Shown here in pieces: positions 47,498 through 57,441 of a stretch of DNA of 64,000 bases (positions within the stretch are counted from its first letter, which is position 1; each line of letters starts with the position of its first letter). This DNA comes from Sialis fuliginosa (Eukaryota; Arthropoda; Insecta; Megaloptera; Sialidae). The stretch is from contig OY540818.1 in the NCBI GenBank assembly GCA_961205875.1, positions 18,326,761 to 18,390,760 of the forward strand, written 5' to 3'. The position numbers were made by a program, and so were the translations under genes. Below the pieces are notes generated by a model. It saw only the letters and a list, made by a program, of their open reading frames with translations. It did not search any database and was not told where the DNA came from.

Positions 47498-50400
47498 ATG
47501 AATACACCTACGTTTCAACGTTCGTATGTCCGTGCTTTCACGTATTTAGGAATTGCTAGCTTCATTACGATGGTACTATACTCTAACTACCTATCTAGGG
47601 AGTACGAGGGTGAAACTGGTATTGTTAAAGAAGATGAAGAAGAACCAGGTAAATATATTATTTAAATTATTAACTACCTATAAACCATAAAAGAGAACGC
47701 CCTAGGCAAGCACCTCATCGGTGCCCCTCCTTTCCACTGTTACGTAACTTTTCATATTAAATATAACAATGAAATTTCCGAAATTCAAATATTTTCTTAT
47801 TGTTGCGTCTATATTTTGTTTGTTAAAAATTATCACATCTTTTTGTGCACACAAGAATCTTTTTATATTGTGTAAGTAGGTGCATAGGTACTTACTACTT
47901 ACTGACAGTTAAGTTTACAAATATTTCTAATTTAGTAAATTTAATTAAACAAGGGGTATGATCCAAGACTGGTGCCACTACCTAATATTATTTGTTTTCA
48001 TAAACTCTGAAGTAATAATTTTTTAACAGTCTTAAATAGGGGTAGTTACCCCCAAATGTATAAACACGTAAAAATAACCCTTAGCTATTTTCATGATCTC
48101 TAATTAAACTAATAATTATTAACTTAGGGGTAATTCTCCTAAATATACAGGGTAGTTCAATAGTGCGTCCGGCTTTCCTAGCGCACTTCCTGTAGGAGAT
48201 AGAAAAAAAAGTTTGGTACATAATATTATTGGTTTGAAAAGATCAACGTCGTAAAATTATTTTCAACAATACAGGGTGTCCCATTTTTGCGCTATAACAA
48301 AAACAAAGATTTTTTTAAATGGAATACCCTATAACGTTTTATGTCGTCCGATGTAATTTTTTAACCTCTACATTAACGTCTGTTCATTTTTTAATTTAGT
48401 GACAGTGTTGCCAAATTAAATTTTTTTTTCCGAAAAATTATCCATATTCAGGTTCAACTATAAAAAATCGTAGCGACCTCGTTTTTTTTAAAGTGATGAA
48501 TTTTTTTAGCAATAATGTTAGTCCAGGTAAAGAGTAACATTTTGGTAATAAACAATTTTAATTTAGTTCTACAGGGTGTTAATAAAAAAATGCCAAAGTT
48601 TGCAATCTTCAAAATGATAAAACTCATTTTTTTCAAATGTGACTACCCTTTTTTTATTTCACTATTTGATGGGGTTTTTTCTTCTTTTCAATTTGTATAG
48701 GAAATATCTTAGCCAAAACCCCATACTTTCTGAGATATTCAATAATTTTCACAAAAGTAACCATTTCACCATGTTTTTATGCACCGAAGTAGGCCAAACA
48801 AATGCAAAACAAATGTGAAACAATTACAAAACAAATGCCCGTGAATTGATTTGTGCTTAGATCAAAATGGAAGACATTTCGAACATTTATTGTAGTCTTT
48901 TATCTTTTATATGTATTTTCAATTTTGTTACTTGTCATAGTTTTTTGAATAAAATAAATAATTTTATTACACAAGTATTATCCGTTTTAATTATAAAATT
49001 TAATCAAATGTTACATTGATACTTAAGTACTTACATTTTTGCATTTCTTTTACATCAGCACAGCCTACTTCGGTGCATAAAACGTGGTGAAATGGTTACT
49101 TTTGTGAAAATTATTGAATATCTCAGAAAGTATGGGGTTTAGACATAAGATATTGCCTATACAAATTGAAAAGGAGAAAAAAACCCATCGAATAGTGAAA
49201 TAAAAAAAGGGTAGTCACATTTGAAAAAAATGAGTTTTATCATTTTGAAGATTGCAAACTTTGGCATTTTTTTTATTAACACCCTGTAGAACTAAATTAA
49301 AATTGTTTATTACCAAAATGTTACTCTTTACCTGGACTAACATTATTGCTAAAAAAATTCATCACTTTAAAAAAAACGAGGTCGCTACGATTTTTTATAG
49401 TTGAACCTGAATATGGATAATTTTTCGGAAAAAAATTTTTAATTTGGCAACACTGTCACTAAATTAAAAAATGAACAGACGTTAATGTAGAGGTTAAAAA
49501 ATTACATCGGACGACATAAAACGTTATAGGGTATTCCATTTAAAAAAATCTTTGTTTTTGTTATAGCGCAAAAATGGGACACCCTGTATTGTTGAAAATA
49601 ATTTTACGACGTTGGTCTTTTCAGACCAATAATATTATGTACCAAACTTTTTTTTCTATCTCCTGCAGGAAGTGCGCTAGGAAAGCCGGACGCACTATTG
49701 AACTACCCTGTATAATGGTCAAATTCAATGTTTTTCTTAATTTCAACAAAATATTGATAATGTTCAATTGTAAAGAATAGTTACAATTATTGTTAATATA
49801 AAATTATAACAAAATTTACATTTCAGTGAACAGTGGATTTCTTGTATGGAACCCGAACTGTCAGATACCTGATTTAGACGTGATGACAGGCGATGTAGTA
49901 AAACTACTAAAACCTGTGAAGTACAAATCTTGTTCTAAGCATGATCCCTTAACTTACGTCGATGTCAGCGATATGAACCCAGTCCTATTCATTGACAATG
50001 TCATGATCAATACATATGCAAATAAAAAGAAGTTATCATGTTGCTATCAGGTCGTCGGGCGAGATTGGACTGTGAAAAACGATAACAACTTTACGTAAGT
50101 TAATTAATAATAATAAAACTACTTGCCCCTGGACGCGTTGAGTCCCAACCCCTAATCGCGCCATATTTACATAGATACTCAAATGTAACCTATATAGTAT
50201 ATAAACTGACAAGATTTTACCTTTTTTCTTTTTGTCGTCATAATTATTACAAAACCCGAAGAAATTATAACAGAATCCGAAGCCCGGAGAAACGATATAT
50301 ATTATATACGTATTATTTTTATAAATTTTAAATATTTTTATTACTCCCCTGACGTATTTATTAAATAAAAATGTATGGGACTCATTACTTCGTAAGTAAT

Positions 50401-52271
50401 ATATAAGAAATACCAACATTTTTATTTTTATCTAAATCTAAGTATACAATTTAATTTTAAATAAATTCTAAATTTCTTTGATACGGTCCTGATTTTATTA
50501 TTATTTTCATATATTTCTGAAATTTTTTAGTTTTTCAAAAATTACAAAATAAAAACCACGCCCATTTCAAACATCAAAAAAAAAATACTACTTATTAAAT
50601 TTCATAACTCTTCCGTTGCAAACTTCATGCGTTACGCCACACACTTACGGCTTCTATACATTTTGTATAGAGGGTACTGCAGATTGGATGGTGCATAGAA
50701 GCCTTTAGCTTATTACATGTCAATAATAATAATAAATAAACGATTTTTTTTTAATTTCCAGTATAACAAAATGTACAAATTTCAATTCTTCAGTCACACT
50801 CGACAAAAGCACAGAATTCGTGATCACAAAATGCTACAGAGGTACCGAAAAGAAACCAATTTACAGTAACGGACATACTATAATCCTCCCGAAACCGGAA
50901 GTGACCGAACGTTTAGAAACGTTCAAAGAAAAGGACATAGAAAAACCTCTCAGCGTATTAATGATCGGTATAGACAGCATATCAAGACTAAACCTATACC
51001 GTATAATGCCTAACACTGCGGCGTACCTGAACGCTATGAACTGGATAGAGCTCAAAGGATACAACAAGATCGACGACAATACGTTCCCTAACTTGATGGC
51101 GATCCTTACAGGGCATAACCTAGCCAGAAGTCAGCACATATGCAACTCGAAAACGGGCGAACTCGAGAAATGTGATTTCATGTGGTACAAATACAGAAAG
51201 TACGGGTACGTAACAGCTTACGCGGAAGATGAAACAATCCTATCGACGTTCAACTACGAGAAGAAAGGGTTTTATAACTCCCCTACCGATTATTACTACA
51301 GGCCATTTGCTCTTGCGACCGAAAAACATTTAGAGCTACAGAAACAAAACGGTTTAACATACTGCGTCGGTCCGGTTTCCGCCGGAGAAAGGATTCTAGA
51401 TTACGCACATCAGTTCGTCGACACGTACAAAAACGAACCGTTCTTTGGGCTATTCTGGATGAACAGTTTCAGCCACAATGACTTAAATACTGCATCGGGA
51501 ATGGACTTGAAAATGAAGAAGTGGTTAGATAAATTAGAATACACTGGAGTGTTAAATTCTTCTATGGTTATATTCTTGAGCGATCACGGATTACGATTCG
51601 GAAAAATCAGAGAAACTATAACCGGATGGTTAGAAGAACGATTGCCATTTATTTATATCTGGTTACCTCCGTGGTTTATAAACAAATACCCGCATATCTA
51701 CCGGAACATTTTATTGAATAGAAACCGTCTGACGAATCCATACGATCTCCACATGACTCTACAAGATGTAATGGTCCTATCGGGACGTTTAAAAGAACCG
51801 GTGCAAAGTTCCGCTTGTTCTAAATGTTCAAGTTTGTTTAAACTCGCGAGCAATAAGCGGTCTTGCAATGAAGCAGCGATAAACCCACATTGGTGCACTT
51901 GTTACGGTTTTATCAAAACGAACAAGAAGGACAATATTGTTAGTGCTAGTGCTGCTTCAATAATAACGGAAATGGAGAGGTTATTGGGCAGTAACAGTAC
52001 TATTAGACCTCTGTGTTCGACGTTACACTTGAAGCAGATAATTGACGCGAGGGTTTCGTCTTCGAAGTCTAATTTGAATGAGACGCATTACTTGCTAGTG
52101 ATAGAAACGTCGCCTGGGAATGCTAAGTTCGAGGCGACGGTGGCTTATACGTATTTAAACTCGCATCAGTTTCAGATCAAGGGTTCTATAAGTAGGATTA
52201 ACGCTTACGGGAAGCAGAGCAATTGTATTCACGATTCGGAACTGAGGAAGTATTGTTACTGTTTAAAATAA
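47498..52271 (+). CDS. DUF229 family type II membrane protein (3 exons)
   Basis: Exons are 47498-47648, 49827-50094 and 50762-52271. The joined frame is 1929 bases, encoding 642 residues, and all junctions are GT-AG with matching phase. Residues 14-29 form a signal-anchor helix, so the rest should be lumenal or extracellular. The catalytic-like domain contains MIGIDSISR (D about 211), DNTFPN (T about 247, where phosphodiesterase relatives carry their nucleophile), SFSHND (about 375-380) and LSDHGLRFG (D about 414), then GWLEERLP. A Cys-rich stretch (CSKCSSLF...CTCYGF) follows. These are features of the alkaline-phosphatase/sulfatase-like DUF229 family, expanded in insects and nematodes. Substrate is unknown. 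Length is normal for the family. Intron 1 holds a 1.57-kb foldback element and the coding sequence is intact. Confidence 0.93.
47690..47870. mobile_element. Inverted fragment of the 10423-11218 hAT element
   Basis: It runs from GCCCTAGGCAAGCACCTCAT to TTTTTGTGCACACAAGAAT, the reverse complement of about 11032-11200. It lies in intron 1 of the DUF229 gene. Terminal CAGAGGCGG ends are missing. Confidence 0.65.
48146..49712. mobile_element. 1.57-kb foldback element in DUF229 intron 1
   Basis: Arms of about 648 bp (48146-48793 and 49063-49712) are near-perfect reverse complements around a 269-bp AT-rich spacer. Termini are TACAGGGTAGTTCAATAGTG and its complement, with TA on both sides, consistent with a TA target. 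Each arm also carries internal ACAGGGTGT words typical of compound MITEs. The frames at 48454-48700 are by-products. Confidence 0.85.
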
Positions 52272-52295
52272 TAATTATATTAGAGAGAATGTTAT

Positions 52296-52301
52296 AATAA
52301 A
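52296..52301 (+). terminator. Polyadenylation signal of the DUF229 gene
   Basis: AATAAA lies 25 bases after the TAA stop at 52269-52271. Confidence 0.7.
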
Positions 52302-52380
52302 TGCCAATAACGATTTTGTGATACTTATATAGTAGGTAGGTTTAATTTTAATAGATCTGTAATTATCGGATAGTTCTAAG

Positions 52381-53059
52381 CAGGGACTTGAACTCAGTGG
52401 CGTAGCAAATGTAATTGGCGCAAAATTTAAAAAAATAATAATAATTCTGAATTGAAATTGACAACTAAAAAAAAAGTCTTCAATTTGTGTTTTACCTAAC
52501 CTTATTTATTAAATAAAATTATAAATTCAAATTGCCACGACCAAAAAAAAACAAAAAAGGTCTTCGGTTGCCTATTCTGGCCTTTGGTCCTTAGTAAATT
52601 GGGTCCAAAAGGTTGGTCTTCAGGATCATTTGGCGCCCGGGGCATAATAGACCGCCTTGCCCCCCACCCCCTCGCTACGCCACTGCTTGAACCTGAATCC
52701 GAAAAAAAACTTATTTTTCATTAACCTGAACCCGAATTGAACCGCTATATTTTAAAGTCAACGAACCCGAACCTTTTCATGGATAATCGGTAACCATATA
52801 TTTTTAAAAGGTTCAATAAATTTTTTTTTTATATTTTAATATTTTTCTCCAATAATTTTTACGAGATTTAAAAATTTTGAAAAATAATAAAATGAATTTT
52901 ATTTTTTGCCTTTTTTCTAGCAATATTTTAATGTTTTTTCCTTCTTCAGAAAGTGTTTCATTTGTTAATTAAAATTTTTTTTCCAAAAAAAATTTTCTTT
53001 CAATTAAAAACTTGAACCCAAACAAAATAACGATAAATAAATTCCGGTTCAAGTCCCTG
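52381..53059. mobile_element. CAGGGACTTGAAC inverted-repeat element with insertion
   Basis: CAGGGACTTGAAC at the left is complemented by GTTCAAGTCCCTG at the right. The interior repeats GAACCCGAA-type words. A second element (52395-52685) is inserted just inside the left terminus. A related composition is found at 20450-20760. Confidence 0.6.
52395..52685. mobile_element. Nested hAT-type MITE, CAGTGGCGTAGC ends
   Basis: It begins CAGTGGCGTAGC and ends GCTACGCCACTG. The flanking 8-mers are CTTGAACT (52387-52394) and CTTGAACC (52686-52693), an 8-bp TSD with one mismatch. CAG/CTG ends with an 8-bp TSD indicate hAT. Confidence 0.75.
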
Positions 53060-53924
53060 GCTTACGAGTTATGTATTTTTTATTTCAAACGTACAAATTA
53101 TTTAGTAAAGTGTTTTTCAAATTGCGACCAATTCTTTAATGTTCTATTTAATTACTGTATTAGTAAAAAAATTAACAAATACATTTTTTTTTGCTGAATT
53201 TTGTTTTAGAACCACTGCACATGGAAAAATATCTATAAGACTATATTTATTTTTAATAAGCATACCTAAAATCTTCAAAACCAAAAAAATAGTGCAGTGC
53301 TGAAAACATTTTGAAAAACACTGATTTAATAATATATTTTTAATGATACATAGGAACCATAAATTATTAAAACAGTATTTAAATACAATTTGTGATAATT
53401 TAATTTCTTTATTTATATAAATAATAAACGTTTTTAAGGCACTTATAAAAATTTAAATAATTAAATAAATTTAGATTTTTATCAGGATGTCATGAGTAGA
53501 AAATATTTCAAAGTTTATAATGTTAACGTCTGTAGTAACTTTTTTACTTATTTAGTCAAAATTCTGCTAATACATATCTTTAAAAAAGGAAGCAGTACCC
53601 TTTATATGTACATATTAATTTAATTCTCATTAGGAAAGTACATATAATTTTATATACATATAATATTAATAAGTATATTGATTTTATTTTGTTAAAAAGT
53701 TTATAATACTAATTAGAAATAATTATTGAAGACTAGACGTATATATATATATATATATTACCTGATTAACATATATCGTCCCTTACAAGCAGAACTGTCA
53801 CAATTAATATACAAGTACCAAGTACTTGGTGAAAGTACTTTACATTCGTTAAAATCTAATATTAAATTTAAGTATATACATAATATGAAAATTTTAAATG
53901 TTAAGTACCTATTTTAAGTACTTT
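53060..53924. other. AT-rich DNA between convergent genes
   Basis: An (AT)n microsatellite is at about 53740-53759. Frames here are chance. Confidence 0.4.
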
Positions 53925-54520
53925 ACTTGTACAAATTAAGTATTACATTCAAAAAGTAGTTGAAGTAATAAGTACTTTTTACTATTTTTTAAATGTACTT
54001 GACGTAAAGTATACTTTAATATCAAAAAATACTTGAAATAACTTTTCAAATATAAAAATGTACTTGTAGTATATTTTCAAGTATCAAAATGCACTTGAAG
54101 TACTTTTTTAAGTATAAGAATATACTTGAAGTACTTTTTCAAGTATCAAAATGCACTTGAAGTACTTTTTTAAGTATCAAAAAGTACTTGTATTTTTTTT
54201 CAAGTATCAAAATGTACTTGAAGTACTTTTTAAGTATCAAATGCACTTGAAGTACTTTTTCAAGTATCAAAAAATACTTGAAGTACTTTTTCAAGTATCA
54301 AAATGTACTTGAAGTATTTTTTCAAATATCAAAATGTACTTGAAGTACTTTTTCAAGTATCAAAATGTACTTGAAGTACTTTTTCAAGTATAAAAATGCA
54401 CTTGAAGTACTTTTTTAAGTATCAAAAAGTACTTGAATTTTTTTTTCAAATATCTAAAAGTACTTGAAGTACTTTATAAATATTAAAAATTACTTAAAGT
54501 ACTTTTTCAAGTATTCTACT
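53925..54520. repeat. ~31-bp minisatellite of AAGTACTT palindromes
   Basis: About 15 imperfect units of the form TCAAGTATCAAAATGTACTT then GAAGTACTTTT are present. Each unit contains the self-complementary AAGTACTT or CAAGTACTTG, so the array is both tandem and palindromic. Units are best ordered in the middle and decay at both ends. Confidence 0.8.
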
Positions 54521-55320
54521 TGAAATATTGGCAATTCTGCATACAAGGCAGAGTATCATAAGCGTTATTACGATATTTTGTAGGGGACGATATGAACTAT
54601 TAAAATACCAGAGCTACATTTTGTCGATTTTTGTGGAGTTGATGATTTTTGCTTCTGAACAGATTTTACTTATACGAAAATAAAGAAAAATTTAATCCTT
54701 GATTTAAAACATTTCTTTTTGCGAAGAATTAAATTTTTTATCGGACAAAATTTTACTTATTTGGTTTCAGTTTTCCATCGTTGCAAATATTAAATTAATA
54801 AATTACAAATCGAGGGTTAAAAAAATAAGCTTCAGCTATTAAAAATACTCGTATAATTAAATCATGTTTCGTATATGTATTACTTATTAATTGACCCCTT
54901 ACACTGTGATAAACTATTACCCCCTCCCCTAATTTTTCAATCAAAATAAAATTTTTGTTCCCCTCTGCAAAGTGAATTAAAAATTAAAATGTATATACCT
55001 ATATATTTGGTTATTAATAATTTACACCCTAACCTGCTCTAATTGTTTTATGCAGGAGCACCCGCAGAAAATTTTTCAAGGGGGGGACGCTTGTAGACAA
55101 ATAATTTTATATTATTTACAAGAATTTCTTAATAATTATTTCAGTGTAAAGGGTTTACCGTTTTCTTTTTAAATTTGATTATAGTATTTAGGTGTTTACT
55201 TACATTTTACATTGTCGTAATATAGAACTATTGTTAATTGTTATAATTTGGAACAAATTGTTTTTTTCATTGTATAGTATTTTTAGAAATTTTATATACA
55301 CGTAATGTTCGAACTATATA
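54521..55320. other. AT-rich DNA, nothing recognised
   Basis: No gene or repeat was supported. Confidence 0.4.
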
Positions 55321-55721
55321 TACAGTGTATTCCAAGTTGATTAAGCCATAGGAAATTTAACATGGGGACAATTAGAAATGCTGTAGTAACCTTTGATCGA
55401 ATTTAATGATGTGTGATTGGTGCATTTTGAAATGCCGCCACAAAATTTAGTAAAATTGTCATTAGTATTTTGTTTTCAATTTTATATCTGCCAAAAAATA
55501 TTATTATAATTTTATCTAGGATGCTTACTTTAATTTCATTAATGTATTTTATTCTTTATTAAAGTTGAAAACAAAATACTGTTGATTAATTTAAAATTTA
55601 TCAGTTAGTTTCGAGGCGGCATTTCAAAATGCACCAATCACACATTGTTAAATTTGACCAACATTTCTAATTGTCCCCATGTTAAATTTCCTATGGTTTA
55701 ATCAACTTGGAATACACTGTA
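55321..55721. mobile_element. MITE with TACAGTGTATTCCAAGTTG ends, copy 2
   Basis: It has the same termini and flanking TA as 24433-24822, and is 401 bp long because of small internal insertions. Confidence 0.8.
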
Positions 55722-57060
55722 TAAGCTATATACATATTATAATTATTATGGATATAACAAAATATTTTATTATTAAATAATACAAATATACATTTTTATA
55801 TAAAAATTATGCCCAACCTAATATGTTCGTCAATGTAGTTCTCTATTTAATTTAATGTTTCATAAAATGCAGTAGATATTGGCATAGTATTAGACAATTT
55901 TAATGCCTGATTTTACAAACGATAGTTACCGTATTCATAGTTATCACTGACTTGAAGATAGTAACAAATATAGGCACCGACCATATCTAATCTATGGCGG
56001 TATTTTGATAAGAGAGGGGGGGGGGGGTATTTAAAAAAAAACGACGATTTTAGCTTAAAATTTCAGTAACAAAAAAAACAGCTTGGAGCTGAGAGTCTAA
56101 ACTTTTTAATATTTGAATATTTCACATTTTTGGGGAGAAATAATTTTTTTCTTTTTTATTTAAAATTATAAAATGGCTATCATTTATGAAACTGGGCATA
56201 AAATTCTTAAGCACAATAATTATAAACAAAATATACAACGGCAAATGCGTATCTATACATTTAAGATGGGACCCTCTAAAAAAATAAGGTGGTGACTAAA
56301 AAAATCAATTTAAAATTTTGAAATCGGAGAATATTTTTTTTGTCTCAATCTGAAACGATCACAAAGCTTTTCGTATCTTCGATATTGCGAGGAAGCAAAA
56401 ATGTTTACCTTGACGCCACTGTCTTCGCAGATGATAACATGATCGATTGTATTCCAAAAAACTGTATACTACAATTAATAAAAAGAAAAAACAACTGAAA
56501 ATAAAAAGTAATAATAATAATTCATATTTTCAAAACAAATATACATAGATATATACATACATTATAATATATTAAAATATACAATATTTTTTCAAATAGT
56601 TTACACAGTATTAAATGTCTAAATATATATAAAAAAATATAGGTGCTATTATAGCATATATTTATTTTTAAATATAATTTCAAAATGCAATAAATATTTT
56701 TTTACATCTTATAAAAAATATTCATTTTCACTAATGACTGGATTTATTTTCTTCATATATATCTGACGAAAAATACGTATAGAACATTTTTTATAAACAA
56801 TTTAACTAGCTTTAATTTAATATACAACTATTTTTTCTGTAACGTTGAAAGAAAGGCTAGAAATCGGCAAAAACTGTTTTTTGTTCTTTACTCCATTCCA
56901 GTGGGGGTAAACTTCAGGATTTATTTTTTCAGACGAAAAATATGTACAGAACATTTTTTGTAGAGAATTGAATTATAATTATTTTAGTTGAAAAATCTTT
57001 TTTTTGTCCTCTACCCCACTCCGGATTTCTTACAAAAAAAAATCCAGTCAAAACTATTTC
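55722..57060. other. AT-rich DNA with a repeat fragment
   Basis: A G run is at about 56013-56022. About 56320-56400 matches the TGCTTCCTCG element end (CTTCGATATTGCGAGGAAGC). No gene is supported. Confidence 0.4.
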
Positions 57061-57095
57061 GTAAATTTTTCGAACTTTGCGTCTGGCCTATAAAG

Positions 57096-57139
57096 ACTCC
57101 TGATGAGGACTTCTTGTAAAGTCGAAACACATGTCGAGT
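57096..57139 (+). ncRNA. Hammerhead ribozyme motif, unit 1
   Basis: Stem I ACTC (57096-57099) pairs with GAGT (57136-57139). CTGATGA lies at 57100-57106. Stem II GACTT (57108-57112) pairs with AAGTC (57119-57123), after one unpaired G. GAAAC follows (57124-57128), then ACATGTC, giving a GUC triplet with predicted cleavage after C57135. Stem III is very short, as reported for Penelope-type hammerheads that act as dimers. Confidence 0.65.
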
Positions 57140-57251
57140 TTTACTACAGTTTCTCATTTTCCTTACTACTTTCTACCCAAATTTACGTTATCTATGGATT
57201 AATCCACAGATAACGTAAATTTTTCCAACTTTGCGTCTGGCCTATAAAGAC

Positions 57252-57291
57252 TCCTGATGAGGACTTCTTGTAAAGTCGAAACACGTCGATT
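57252..57291 (+). ncRNA. Hammerhead ribozyme motif, unit 2
   Basis: CTGATGA (57254-57260), stem II GACTT/AAGTC (57262-57266, 57273-57277) and GAAAC (57278-57282) match unit 1. The stem III/cleavage region is ACGTC, two bases shorter, with the predicted site after C57287. Stem I (CTC against GAT) has weaker pairing than in unit 1. Confidence 0.55.
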
Positions 57292-57441
57292 TTTACATTC
57301 ATTTTCCTTACTACTTTCTACCCGATTATCTATGGATTAATCCAGTAATGAGCAAGTCATATATGCTATCGTAGCACCAAAAAATAAATATAAAAGTGAT
57401 ATATCCTAACAAAAAAAAAATTCAACCGTCATAAAATTTCA

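Larger units (their letters stand above)
57064..57371. mobile_element. Two 154-bp tandem units of a Penelope-like end
   Basis: Both units contain AACTTTGCGTCTGGCCTATA, a hammerhead core, CATTTTCCTTACTACTTTCT and TATCTATGGATTAATCCA. The CTGATGA motifs are 154 bp apart (57100 and 57254). Tandem terminal repeats each with a hammerhead are the hallmark of Penelope-like retroelement pLTRs. No reverse transcriptase is nearby, so this is a solo end. It lies just downstream of the last exon of the CUB/LDLa gene. Confidence 0.6.

Noticed and set aside
50036-50419. 127-residue minus-strand frame
   Set aside because: It is antisense to DUF229 exon 2 and intron 2 and has no splice or family support.
53046-53060. 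GGTTCAAGTCCCTGG resembling a tRNA T-loop
   Set aside because: It is the terminal inverted repeat of the 52381-53059 element. No acceptor, D or anticodon arms are present.
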